From positions 205,076,151-205,140,150 of the forward strand of contig CP136065.1 in NCBI GenBank assembly GCA_032622095.1: a DNA stretch of 64,000 nt, in the 5' to 3' direction. This stretch comes from Siphonodentalium dalli (Eukaryota; Mollusca; Scaphopoda; Gadilida; Siphonodentaliidae). The notes under the pieces are model-generated. The model was given only the letters and a program-made list of their open reading frames with translations, made no database searches and was not told the origin of the DNA. Below are positions 12,671-25,320 of this stretch, piece after piece (the stretch's first letter is position 1; each line of letters begins with the position of its first letter). The translations under genes were made by a program, and so were the position numbers.

Positions 12671-13106
12671 GGTTACACTGGTGTAAATAAGGTTGCGAGT
12701 GACATCTAGCGGATGCGAGAGAATAAAATAGACACTGGGCCCTGATTGGTCAATAGCCTTGTGTGCTTTTCACATAAAAAAATCATCACACCTCTTCCCT
12801 ATGATTTCCCATAGGTAAAATAGCCATTGGCACAGGAATTAACCCTTTGTAGTGAAGTTTGAATTTTTTGGTGTGGTCTAAAATATGACTGTATTTTTTT
12901 ATGCGGTTCTGACACTAGTTACGAAAACATAAGATTTAAAGACGAATTCCCTGCTAGACAGACATGATTTTTTTGTGTAAAAAGTTTCCCAAAATGTAAA
13001 TTTTTCAGATTTAAAGAAAATTTTGGACCCAACATTTATATTGCCAACACTATACGCTAAAACGTTAGCACTGAGGCCTATGGAAAACATTTACACCAGT
13101 GTAACC
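12671..13106. mobile_element. terminal inverted-repeat block of the macrosatellite (first of seven)
   Basis: This block has about 18-bp inverted ends (GGTTACACTGGTGTAAAT / ATTTACACCAGTGTAACC) and no coding capacity, so it looks like a MITE. Equivalent blocks lie at 14009-14459 and at matching positions in each later unit, the last at 20706-21156. Because the same block stands at both array ends it could instead act as a terminal direct repeat, like an LTR, flanking a 903-bp interior. Confidence 0.6.
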
Positions 13107-16100
13107 TAAAGGGAAAAAATAGCTTTTTATCATTTTTTATTCCTGGGAGTCACTTTAAAGCATTTTAATGCATTTTACAGAGCCTGGTCTTTCAGTCCAA
13201 TGAATATCTCATGCTTGATGTGGCTATTCTTGCTGCTGATGTCTTCTTTCACTTACATCAGCCAAAAAAATAGTAAGATTTTTCATAAAAAATACCAATT
13301 TTTCAAGGTATTTTCAAAACATTTCAAGGTGGTAATAGTCACATGATAATGCAAATGACCCATAACATGGGCATGTCAACGACACATATATCAATTGTTA
13401 TAAGAACCTAATTTAACAAGTATTTTGGATTTTATAGATAGTGATATACAGATATATATCATAAAAGTGTGTCATTTCCACTGGTGGGTATGGTCATTTG
13501 AAGGTTAATAGCACTAAAACTTGGACACATTTAAGAAAATGCTTCAGCAATTCAAAGAGAGCATATCTTTATTCAACTAATTCAATGTACACCCACATCC
13601 AGTTATCTTGGATCACCCTTGCAGACCTGAAAATGTCATATTTTATTCTTCAATGTGCTGATAAAGTCATGCGCTTGATGCTCAGCTGATCAGATCTGGA
13701 CTCAATGACCTCACATCACCAGAAGTTCTCTCATGGAAAGAATATTGAACAGTCTTCCATAGCTGATCCAAGTTTGCAACACCAGACCCCTAAAACTGAG
13801 TGAAAATGGGGCCTGAACATGACTGGTGGTGGAAAATTGTGCTTTTTTGATGAATAATTTGTTAAAGGGGGTGGGGTTAAATTGTGTGTGATAAATAAAG
13901 AACCACAGAAGTGATATTGTTTTTGAACACATTTTTTCCATTGGTGGGCAATTCTGAAGAAATGTAGGGAGTTACAATTATTCCGCGAAAAAACGGGCTA
14001 TCGCTTTAGGTTACACTGGTGTAAATAAGGTTCCGAGTGACATCTAGCGGATGCGGGAGGAATATATAGGAGAGAATAAAATAGACACTGGGCCCTGATT
14101 GGTCAATAGCCTTGTGTGCTTTTCACATAAAAAAATCATCACACCTCTTCCCTATGATTTCCCATAGGTAAAATAGCCATTGGCACAGGAATTAACCCTT
14201 TGTAGTGAAGTTTGAATTTTTTGGTGTGGTCTAAAATATGACTGTATTTTTTTATGCGGTTCTGACACTAGTTACGAAAACATAAGATTTAAAGACGAAT
14301 TCCCTGCTAGACAGACATGATTTTTTTGTGTAAAAAGTTTCCCAAAATGTCAATTTTTCAGATTTAAAGAAAATTTTGGACCCAACATTTATATTGCCAA
14401 CACTATACGCTAAAACGTTGGCACTGAGGCCTATGGAAAACATTTACACCAGTGTAACCTAAAGGGAAAAAATAGCTTTTTATCATTTTTTATTCCTGGG
14501 AGTCACTTTAAAGCATTTTAATGCATTTTACAGAGCCTGGTCTTTCAGTCCAATGAATATCTCATGCTTGATGTGGCTATTCTTGCTGCTGATGTCTTCT
14601 TTCACTTACATCAGCCAAAAAAATAGTAAGATTTTTCATAAAAAATACCAATTTTTCAAGGTATTTTCAAAACATTTCAAGGTGGTAATAGTCACATGAT
14701 AATGCAAATGACCCATAACATGGGCATGTCAACGACACATATATCAATTGTTATAAGAACCTAATTTAACAAGTATTTTGGATTTTATAGACAGTGATAT
14801 ACAGATATATATCATAAAAGTGTGTCATTTCCACTGGTGGGTATGGTCATTTGAAGGTTAATAGCACTAAAACTTGGACACATTTAAGAAAATGCTTCAG
14901 CAATTCAAAGAGAGCATATCTTTATTCAACTAATTCAATGTACACCCAAATCCAGTTATCTTGGATCACCCTTGCAGACCTGAAAATGTCATATTTTATT
15001 CTTCAATGTGCTGATAAAGTCATGCGCTTGATGCTCAGCTGATCAGATCTGGACTCAATGACCTCACATCACCAGACGTTCTCTCATGGAAAGAATATTG
15101 AACAGTCTTCCATAGCTGATCCAAGTTTGCAACACCAGACCCCTAAAACTGAGTGAAAATTGGGCCTGAACATGACTGGTGGTGGAAAATTGTGCTTTTT
15201 TGATGAATAATTTGTTAAAGGGGGTGGGGTTAAATTGTGTGTGATAAATAAAGAACCACAGAAGTGATATTGTTTTCTGAACACATTTTTTCCATTGGTG
15301 GGCAATTCTGAAGAAATGTAGGGAGTTACAATTATTCCGCGAACAAACGGGCTATCGCTTTAGGTTACACTGGTGTAAATAAGGTTCCGAGTGACATCTA
15401 GCGGATACGGGAGGAATATATAGGAGAGAATAAAATAGACACTGGGCCCTGATTGGTCAATAGCCTTGTGTGCTTTTCACATAAAAAAATCATCACACCT
15501 CTTCCCTATGATTTCCCATAGGTAAAATAGCCATTGGCACAGGAATTAACCCTTTGTAGTGAAGTTTGAATTTTTTGGTGTGGTCTAAAATATGACTGTA
15601 TTTTTTTATGCGGTTCTGACACTAGTTACGAAAACACAAGATTTAAAGACGAATTCCCTGCTAGACAGACATGATTTTTTTGTGTAAAAAGTTTCCCAAA
15701 ATGTCAATTTTTCAGATTTAAAGAAAATTTTGGACCCAACATTTATATTGCCAACACTATACGCTAAAACGTTGGCACTGAGGCCTATGGAAAACATTTA
15801 CACCAGTGTAACCTAAAGGGAAAAAATAGCTTTTTATCATTTTTTATTCCTGGGAGTCACTTTAAAGCATTTTAATGCATTTTACAGAGCCTGGTCTTTC
15901 AGTCCAATGAATATCTCATGCTTGATGTGGCTATTCTTGCTGCTGATGTCTTCTTTCACTTACATCAGCCAAAAAAATAGTAAGATTTTTCATAAAAAAT
16001 ACAAATTTTTCAAGGTATTTTCAAAACATTTCAAGGTGGTAATAGTCACATGATAATGCAAATGACCCATAACATGGGCATGTCAACGACACATATATCA

Positions 16101-19100
16101 ATTGTTATAAGAACCTAATTTAACAAGTATTTTGGATTTTATAGACAGTGATATACAGATATATATCATAAAAGTGTGTCATTTCCACTGGTGGGTATGG
16201 TCATTTGAAGGTTAATAGCACTAAAACTTGGACACATTTAAGAAAATGCTTCAGCAATTCAAAGAGAGCATATCTTTATTCAACTAATTCAATGTACACC
16301 CAAATCCAGTTATCTTGGATCACCCTTGCAGACCTGAAAATGTCATATTTTATTCTTCAATGTGCTGATAAAGTCATGCGCTTGATGCTCAGCTGATCAG
16401 ATCTGGACTCAATGACCTCACATCACCAGAAGTTCTCTCATGGAAAGAATATTGAACAGTCTTCCATAGCTGATCCAAGTTTGCAACACCAGACCCCTAA
16501 AACTGAGTGAAAATGGGGCCTGAACATGACTGGTGGTGGAAAATTGTGCTTTTTTGATGAATAATTTGTTAAAGGGGGTGGGGTTAAATTGTGTGTGATA
16601 AATAAAGAACCACAGAAGTGATATTGTTTTCTGAACACATTTTTTCCATTGGTGGGCAATTCTGAAGAAATGTAGGGAGTTACAATTATTCCGCGAACAA
16701 ACGGGCTATCGCTTTAGGTTACACTGGTGTAAATAAGGTTCCGAGTGACATCTAGCGGATGCGGGAGGAATATATAGGAGAGAATAAAATAGACACTGGG
16801 CCCTGATTGGTCTATAGCCTTGTGTGCTTTTCACATAAAAAAATCATCACACCTCTTCCCTATGATTTCCCATAGGTAAAATAGCCATTGGCACAGGAAT
16901 TAACCCTTTGTAGTGAAGTTTGAATTTTTTGGTGTGGTCTAAAATATGACTGTATTTTTTTATGCGGTTCTGACACTAGTTACGAAAACATAAGATTTAA
17001 AGACGAATTCCCTGCTAGACAGACATGATTTTTTGTGTAAAAAGTTTCCCAAAATGTCAATTTTTCAGATTTAAAGAAAATTTTGGACCCAACATTTATA
17101 TTGCCAACACTATACGCTAAAACGTTGGCACTGAGGCCTATGGAAAACATTTACACCAGTGTAACCTAAAGGGAAAAAATAGCTTTTTATCATTTTTTTA
17201 TTCCTGGGAGTCACTTTAAAGCATTTTAATGCATTTTACAGAGCCTGGTCTTTCAGTCCAATGAATATCTCATGCTTGATGTGGCTATTCTTGCTGCTGA
17301 TGTCTTCTTTCACTTACATCAGCCAAAAAAATAGTAAGATTTTTCATAAAAAATACCAATTTTTCAAGGTATTTTCAAAACATTTCAAGGTGGTAATAGT
17401 CACATGATAATGCAAATGACCCATAACATGGGCATGTCAACGACACATATATCAATTGTTTTAAGAACCTAATTTAACAAGTATTTTGGATTTTATAGAC
17501 AGTGATATACAGATATATATCATAAAAGTGTGTCATTTCCACTGGTGGGTATGGTCATTTGAAGGTTAATAGCACTAAAACTTGGACACATTTAAGAAAA
17601 TGCTTCAGCAATTCAAAGAGAGCATATCTTTATTCAACTAATTCAATGTACACCCACATCCAGTTATCTTGGATCACCCTTGCAGACCTGAAAATGTCAT
17701 ATTTTATTCTTCAATGTGCTGATAAAGTCATGCGCTTGATGCTCAGCTGATCAGATCTGGACTCAATGACCTCACATCACCAGAAGTTCTCTCATGGAAA
17801 GAATATTGAACAGTCTTCCATAGCTGATCCAAGTTTGCAACACCAGACCCCTAAAACTGAGTGAAAATGGGGCCTGAACATGACTGGTGGTGGAAAATTG
17901 TGCTTTTTTGATGAATAATTTGTTAAAGAGGGTGGGGTTAAATTGTGTGTGATAAATAAAGAACCACAGAAGTGATATTGTTTTTGAACACATTTTTTCC
18001 ATTTGGTGGGCAATTCTGAAGAAATGTAGGGAGTTACAATTATTCCGCGAAAAAACGGGCTATCGCTTTAGGTTACACTGGTGTAAATAAGGTTCTGAGT
18101 GACATCTAGCGGATGCGGGAGGAATATATAGGAGAGAATAAAATAGACACTGGGCCCTGATTGGTCAATAGCCTTGTGTGCTTTTCACATAAAAAAATCA
18201 TCACACCTCTTCCCTATGATTTCCCATAGGTAAAATAGCCATTGGCACAGGAATTAACCCTTTGTAGTGAAGTTTGAATTTTTTGGTGTGGTCTAAAATA
18301 TGACTGTATTTTTTTATGCGGTTCTGACACTAGTTACGAAACCATAAGATTTAAAGACGAATTCCCTGCTAGACAGACATGATTTTTTGTGTAAAAAGTT
18401 TCCCAAAATGTCAATTTTTCAGATTTAAAGAAAATTTTGGACCCAACATTTATATTGCCAACACTATACGCTAAAACGTTGGCACTGAGGCCTATGGAAA
18501 ACATTTACACCAGTGTAACCTAAAGGGAAAAAAATAGCTTTTTATCATTTTTTTATTCCTGGGAGTCACTTTAAAGCATTTTAATGCATTTTACAGAGCC
18601 TGGTCTTTCAGTCCAATGAATATCTCATGCTTGATGTGGCTATTCTTGCTGCTGATGTCTTCTTTCACTTACATCAGCCAAAAAAATAGTAAGATTTTTC
18701 ATAAAAAATACCAATTTTTCAAGGTATTTTCAAAACATTTCAAGGTGGTAATAGTCACATGATAATGCAAATGACCCATAATTTGGGCATGTCAACGACA
18801 CATATATCAATTGTTATAAGAACCTAATTTAACAAGTATTTTGGATTTTATAGCCAGTGATATACAGATATATATCATAAAAGTGTGTCATTTCCACTGG
18901 TGGGTATGGTCATTTGAAGGTTAATAGCACTAAAACTTGACACATTTAAGAAAATGCTTCAGCAATTCAAAGAGAGCATATCTTTATTCAACTAATTCAA
19001 TGTACACCCACATCCAGTTATCTTGGATCACCCTTGCAGACCTGAAAATGTCATATTTTATTCTTCAATTTGCTGATAAAGTCATGCGCTTGATGCTCAG

Positions 19101-21156
19101 CTGATCAGATCTGGACTCAATGACCTCACATCACCAGAAGTTCTCTCATGGAAAGAATATTGAACAGTCTTCCATAGCTGATCCAAGTTTGCAACACCAG
19201 ACCCCTAAAACTGAGTGAAAATGGGGCCTGAACATGACTGGTGGTGGAAAATTGTGCTTTTTTTATGAATAATTTGTTAAAGGGGGTGGGGTTAAATTGT
19301 GTGTGATAAATAAAGAACCACAGAAGTGATATTGTTTTTGAACACATTTTTTCCATTGGTGGGCAATTCTGAAGAAATGTAGGGAGTTACAATTATTCCG
19401 CGAAAAAACGGGCTATCGCTTTAGGTTACACTGGTGTAAATAAGGTTCCGAGTGACATCTAGCGGATGCGGGAGGAATATCATCACACCTCTTCCCTATG
19501 ATTTCCCATAGGTAAAATAGCCATTGGCACAGGAATTAACCCTTTGTAGTGAAGTTTGAATTTTTTGGCGTGGTCTAAAATATGACTGTATTTTTTTATG
19601 CGGTTCTGACACTAGTTACGAAAACATAAGATTTAAAGACGAATTCCCTGCTAGACAGACATGATTTTTTTGTGTAAAAAGTTTCCCAAAATGTCAATTT
19701 TTCAGATTTAAAGAAAATTTTGGACCCAACATTTATATTGCCAACACTATACGCTAAAACGTTAGCACTGAGGCCTATGGAAAACATTTACACCAGTGTA
19801 ACCTAAAGGGAAAAAATAGCTTTTTATCATTTTTTATTCCTGGGAGTCACTTTAAAGCATTTTAATGCATTTTACAGAGCCTGGTCTTTCAGTCCAATGA
19901 ATATCTCATGCTTGATGTGGCTATTCTTGCTGCTGATGTCTTCTTTCACTTACATCAGCCAAAAAAATAGTAAGATTTTTCATAAAAAATACCAATTTTT
20001 CAAGGTATTTTCAAAACATTTCAAGGTGGTAATAGTCACATGATAATGCAAATGACCCATAACATGGGCATGTCAACGACACATATATCAATTGTTATAA
20101 GAACCTAATTTAACAAGTATTTTGGATTTTATAGACAGTGATATACAGATATATATCATAAAAGTGTGTCATTTCCACTGGTGGGTATGGTCATTTGAAG
20201 GTTAATAGCACTAAAACTTGGACACATTTAAGAAAATGCTTCAGCAATTCAAAGAGAGCATATCTTTATTCAACTAATTCAATGTACACCCAAATCCAGT
20301 TATCTTGGATCACCCTTGCAGACCTGAAAATGTCATATTTTATTCTTCAATGTGCTGATAAAGTCATGCGCTTGATGCTCAGCTGATCAGATCTGGACTC
20401 AATGACCTCACATCACCAGAAGTTCTCTCATGGAAAGAATATTGAACAGTCTTCCATAGCTGATCCAAGTTTGCAACACCAGACCCCTAAAACTGAGTGA
20501 AAATGGGGCCTGAACATGACTGGTGGTGGAAAATTGTGCTTTTTTGATGAATAATTTGTTAAAGGGGGTGGGGTTAAATTGTGTGTGATAAATAAAGAAC
20601 CACAGAAGCGATATTGTTTTTGAACACATTTTTTCCATTGGTGGGCAATTCTGAAGAAATGTAGGGAGTTACAATTATTCCGCGAAAAAGCGGGCTATCG
20701 CTTTAGGTTACACTGGTGTAAATAAGGTTCCGAGTGACATCTAGCGGATGCGGGAGGAATATATAGGAGAGAATAAAATAGACACTGGGCCCTGATTGGT
20801 CAATAGCCTTGTGTGCTTTTCACATTAAAAAATCATCACACCTCTTCCCTATGATTTCCCATAGGTAAAATAGCCATTGGCACAAGAATTAACCCTTTGT
20901 AGTGAAGTTTGAATTTTTTGGTGTGGTCTAAAATATGACTGTATTTTTTTATGCGGTTCTGACACTAGTTACGAAAACATAAGATTTAAAGACGAATTCC
21001 CTGCTAGACAGACATGATTTTTTTGTGTAAAAAGTTTCCCAAAATGTCAATTTTTCAGATTTAAAGAAAATTTTGGACCCAACATTTATATTGCCAACAC
21101 TATACGCTAAAACGTTGGCACTGAGGCCTATGGAAAACATTTACACCAGTGTAACC
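12671..21156. repeat. 1354-bp macrosatellite bounded by terminal inverted repeats
   Basis: Units begin with GGTTACACTGGTGTAAAT at 12671, 14009, 15363, 16717, 18071, 19424 and 20706. The inverted copy ATTTACACCAGTGTAACC occurs about 450 bp into each unit and closes the array exactly at 21156. The structure is seven 451-bp inverted-repeat blocks (the first is 436 bp, lacking about 15 bp) separated by six spacers of about 903 bp. The unit at 19424 lacks 72 bp near its start. Copies are nearly identical. Small open frames (63-76 codons) recur in every unit only because the units are copies, and none resembles a known protein. TAAT flanks the whole array on both sides (12667-12670 and 21157-21160). 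Confidence 0.96.
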
Positions 21157-21475
21157 TAATACACCCTATGCCAGTTAATATTTGCATGACACGTGTATAC
21201 GAGCCAACATCAATTTCTGCGTGCCATATATATTCCGATATAGGCCGCAAAGAACTACGATGTTACGAGGCCGATTTATTGGGTAACTACATGTGAGTGA
21301 CTGTGGCGGCTGTCAACATTATTCGTGTGTCTCGCGCACATCACGGCATTATACCAGTAGAAGACCGGAGACGAACGTTCGTACCGGCCCAACTGAAAGG
21401 ACTTCAACTTAAGAGCAATTACTTATATAGCTTCTATCGATCACCTACTTCGGGTATCTTCAAACACATACAAAA

Positions 21476-21770
21476 CAAGAAAACCATAATCAGAAATGGT
21501 AACGCCCTCATGATTATGTTATTACGCATAAATATAAATTATAAAAAAAATGTAAAATATAATGGTTAAAACAACTAATCCTTCAAATTATTACAAAAAA
21601 CTACGGCTTATTACTGCAGGTTTCTAATTCACCACACCAGAAGTCTCTAAATGCGGATCAAAAATCGGAGTCATTGTGTTCCCGCCATAAAATCTTCAAC
21701 AGTGGTCCAGCCATTGTTGATATCTAAACATTGAAATCAATTAATGCGGTCATAACTATCAATCCAGCGA
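21476..21770 (+). repeat. dispersed repeat family B, left-end fragment
   Basis: This segment starts CAAGAAAACCATAATCAGAA and matches the left third of the 894-bp copy at 44436-45329 in the same orientation, including TTACTGCAGGTTTCT and GCGGTCATAA. Similarity stops near 21770, so this copy is truncated. Confidence 0.8.
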
Positions 21771-21801
21771 ATTTGATATGATTGATAGAACAAATCACTA
21801 T

Positions 21802-22283
21802 TATCATGATCGTGTCGTTATTTGTTTAAAATACGTATCAATTGACATAAACGCACCCGTTCCCTCATTAAAATCAACATATTTCGACCATTTAATGGGA
21901 TCTCCGAGAATTCGGGGACCTCCGCAAATAGAACTCCGCAAACAGGGACCTACTGCGATTTGTCACAACAGGCTATCTATCAGTTGGTTGAATACTATTT
22001 CCCTTTTTACTAAAGTAAATTAACAAGTAAATATCGAATGACGATACATATATTTGTAAACAAGCATTGCAAATAATGTTATTGGAACGAAAAGTCGCAA
22101 GACTTGTTCCGTATTATGATGATCGTGTCGTTATTTGTTTAAAATACGTATCAATTGACATATACGCACCCGTTCCCTCATTAAAATCAACATATTTCGA
22201 CCATTTTTGGGCGATCTACGCGAATTCGGGGACTTCCGCAAATAGACCTCCGCAAACAGGGACCTACTGCGAATTATCACAAC
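21802..22283. repeat. direct duplication with 313-bp offset
   Basis: The segment 21802-21970 is repeated at 22115-22283. Both contain GATCGTGTCGTTATTTGTTT, then CACCCGTTCCCTCATTAAAA, then GAATTCGGGGAC and AGGGACCTACTGCGA. About 145 bp of different sequence separates them. No protein is recognised. Confidence 0.85.
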
Positions 22284-22313
22284 CGGAAGGAAAACCCAAT
22301 TATCTATTTATAA

Positions 22314-22736
22314 AGGAAAAATAAACTACGAACATATAGGATATTTAAAGATGAATACAAAAATGAGCCATATGTCATTCACACACGATCACAAATTGCT
22401 CGCGAAATGTTTTCTAGATTGCGCGTGAGCAACCACATATGGGCAATAGAAAAAGGGAGGCATAGACAACCAGTAATACCATTAGAAAATCGGCTGTGTT
22501 CCATGTGTGACAAACAATGTGTCGAATCTGAAATGCATTTTATCATTGAATGTAACGCATACAATGATTTAAGATCTAATTTATTCAGCGAAATTGAGAA
22601 ACACGATAGTGAATTCGATAATTTGAATGATGCAGATAAATTTGCACTGATTATGAGAAATGATAATATTAAATTAATTAACAAGGTTTGCAACCTAGTC
22701 CGGTTATTCTTCCTTCGGCGGAATAATAAAACTTGA
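22314..22736 (+). pseudogene. LINE ORF2 C-terminal fragment with zinc knuckle
   Basis: The frame is open from just after a TAA near 22311 to the TGA at 22734-22736. It reads KLRTYRIFKDEY early, then RLRVSNHIWAIEKGRH, then a CX2CX9HX4C zinc knuckle beginning with the Cys codon at 22497. This is the arrangement found downstream of the reverse transcriptase in non-LTR retrotransposon ORF2 proteins. The endonuclease and RT are absent, so this is a 5'-truncated relic; the ATG at 22407 is internal. It is clearly related to 31128-31766, which shows the same order of blocks. The 3' flank (to about 22885) includes CAACTGCCC and TTGCAATAAA followed by TTGTATC repeats, interpreted as the retroelement 3' end and tail. 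Confidence 0.75.
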
Positions 22737-22885
22737 AGAAATTGTTGAGGGAATGTTGATAAGAACTGTGTTTGTTATAATAATTTTGTTATGTATTGCT
22801 TATTTATGTATATGATATTCATCAGTATCTTGCAACTGCCCATTGAGGTGTTTTGCAATAAATTCTTGTATCTTGTATCGTGTAC
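22737..22885 (+). mobile_element. LINE fragment 3' UTR and tail
   Basis: The sequence after the stop shares CAACTGCCC...GGTG...CAATAAA with the flank of the related fragment near 31850-31900. It ends in a short TTGTATC-type repeat rather than poly(A), as seen for several non-LTR clades with microsatellite tails. Confidence 0.5.
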
Positions 22886-23938
22886 ATCAATGTTTCATGC
22901 TGATAAGACAATTTCAGTCACAGCAACATTACACATGTTGGGAAAATTGAACATATGGTGGCCATTTTGGATTTTGGCGGCCATATTGAAAACATTTATT
23001 GAACGTTTTATTAAGTTTTTCTTATTAATTCACCAGCTAAGAACAATTAGGACATACATACAGCCACTCATCAAATCATTGGTGATAGGCTATATTGGTC
23101 ACAAAAACAGATTATCTTCCCGAAGTTTCATCGCATTCTGATTACCACATCTGAAGATACGACCACAGGAGCTTGGAATTTGGTCAAAACCCCTCTTTTA
23201 TTGGCAGAACCACCACCCGGGACCATAGGTCACGGAAGGAACGAAACACGAATTTGTTGCCACCCATTTTGAACTCAACTGTATTCCTACAAAAAATATA
23301 TTTTCACTAAAAACTTTTGGTACCTCTTACACCTTAGATGCCAATCTACAACATTCCATAGGTATATTTTTCCAGTTCTTCGAAAACCTCACTTTATTTC
23401 GGTAATGTATTGTAAATTCACCAACGAACACAAATCTGCGACACCTCCATCACCCGTTCTAGAATCTGAGTAGCGGAAATGGTACCGAAATATGCGGAAA
23501 CTTTAAAACTATGATCCGGAGACGGATAGCATGAAAGTACCGTTTATAATTTCGAACATAGCTGCTGATTACATGTTTATTACATGACCGAAACTGCATG
23601 TCGCCACATATCTGAATGTGTGTGATGTGTATGGGTATTACATACATAGATAGGGTAGGCTACTATCAAGGTAGTTCACCATATCTCGGGGGGGGGGTCT
23701 GAATAAAATAAACTAAATGGAATTCCTGACAATATTAAATGGCTTGCAGGAATCGCCCAACTATCATTTTCATACATAATATATGAAAATCGTACGAGTG
23801 ATCGCCAAGCTACAGCCCACCAAACACAAAATTCCCTACCAAAATCTTGGCACATATTACAGAGAATGCACTGGCCAGATAAAATTTCGACCAGATGTAT
23901 TATGTATCAAAATGATCATTGGGCAATTCCTGCAATCG

Positions 23939-24030
23939 ATCTAATCACAGGAGCTTGGAATATGGTCCCGGTGGTGGTTCCGCCAATAAAAGAGGGTTTT
24001 TTAACAAATTCCAAGCTCCTGTGATCTAAT
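23939..24030. mobile_element. 78-bp deletion derivative with 7-bp target duplication
   Basis: The element 23946-24023 has ends CACAGGAGCTTGGAAT and ATTCCAAGCTCCTGTG and is flanked by ATCTAAT on both sides (23939-23945, 24024-24030). Its interior (TGGTCCC...AATAAAAGAGG) matches the right end of the larger element at about 26012-26076, so it is essentially just the two termini. It shows that very little internal sequence is needed for mobilisation. Confidence 0.9.
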
Positions 24031-25225
24031 AAATATTGTCTGAGTCATTTTTGGCTCATTTGCATAAAAAACATGGCCGACAGCAGCCATGTTGGACTTC
24101 AAATTTGCACCCTTTAGCACGGGCAAGAAGTCGCAGTGTTGGTCCGATCATAATTAAATTAGTCATGGAGGTTGACATTGACATGTAGATCGGAACGAAT
24201 AATTTTGGAGTGAATTCCCCAAGAAACATGGCCGCCGTCGGCCATCTTGGATTTCAGCGATAACCCTGCATATATAAATCAATAACACTGCCTAGAGCTT
24301 TGTCGATGCACCGATCATCGTGAAATTTTCATGGGTCATGACATCGATATCAAAATGAGAACAAATCATTGCTATATACTGTAGCATTGGTACGATCATC
24401 GTGAAATTATTCATAGAAACATGACCGCCGTAGGATTTCAGCCACTCGTTTCATCGACCATGACAGTTACATTAAGTAATGTTTTTAATATTTTTGTGGG
24501 GTATTTTCGACTTTGAGAAAAACAATGCCATATGGCGGCTAGCTGTCTTGAATTTCCAATTCATGAGCACAGGCTATATAATCATATGCCTAAAGCCATT
24601 CTTTGAGAGTTTTGGTGATGATTCGTTACGAGCCACGAGTGACGTATACTATTTATATATCCTGGTAGTGATACAATTGACAATACTCATAGTTGCTTAT
24701 TAAATAAAATTTATGTTAGCGAGTTTATCACTAACTCAAATTTATAAACTAGTTATTCGGTAAACCAGTTTGCCTTTCAACTTGTACAAATAAAACATAT
24801 ACCGTAAAGAATACGCAGGATAACATGAAAGAATCTTATTACATTTTGTTACTATATTTGGCATATTATGATATAAATGGCGAGCTTTTGTACCCTACAT
24901 TGACAATTTTGAATTTCGCGAAACTAAACACTCGTTCTATATATCGTTACCTAACTGAAGAAAAATGTTTTCTCTCGTCAACTAAGACATGTATTTGTTC
25001 GTCAGAACTAGTTAAAAACAGCATTTTATGAGGAAATAATCAAGATATTCTGGCAACGAATATGCACCAAAACGCACAAAGGAATCGCTTCATGCATAGG
25101 CATATATATACCAGGCCTCCCCGTGAGTCTATATATCTTTTTTTTCTTCTACTTTGTGATATTCGATCAGTGGGTTGATTACTATTACTATTATATGATG
25201 GATAGTTTAGGTCTATAAACAGATC

Positions 25226-25227
<2 letters not shown>

Positions 25228-25281
<54 letters not shown>

Positions 25282-25320
25282 GAGAGAGATAGAAGAGAGA
25301 TGGGAGAGAGAGAGAGAGGG
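25228..25320. repeat. GA microsatellite
   Basis: A (GA)n tract of about 90 bp with a few interruptions (AAGA, GGAG, GATA). Serine/leucine-rich minus-strand frames over it are artefacts. Confidence 0.95.

Noticed and set aside
12899-21140. Recurring 63-76 codon frames in each macrosatellite unit
   Set aside because: Identity between units reflects recent duplication of DNA, not protein selection. Starts are often non-ATG, and no domain is seen.
22791-23141. 116-codon hydrophobic frame after the LINE fragment
   Set aside because: It starts in the LINE 3' UTR and crosses the boundary of unrelated sequence; no domain.
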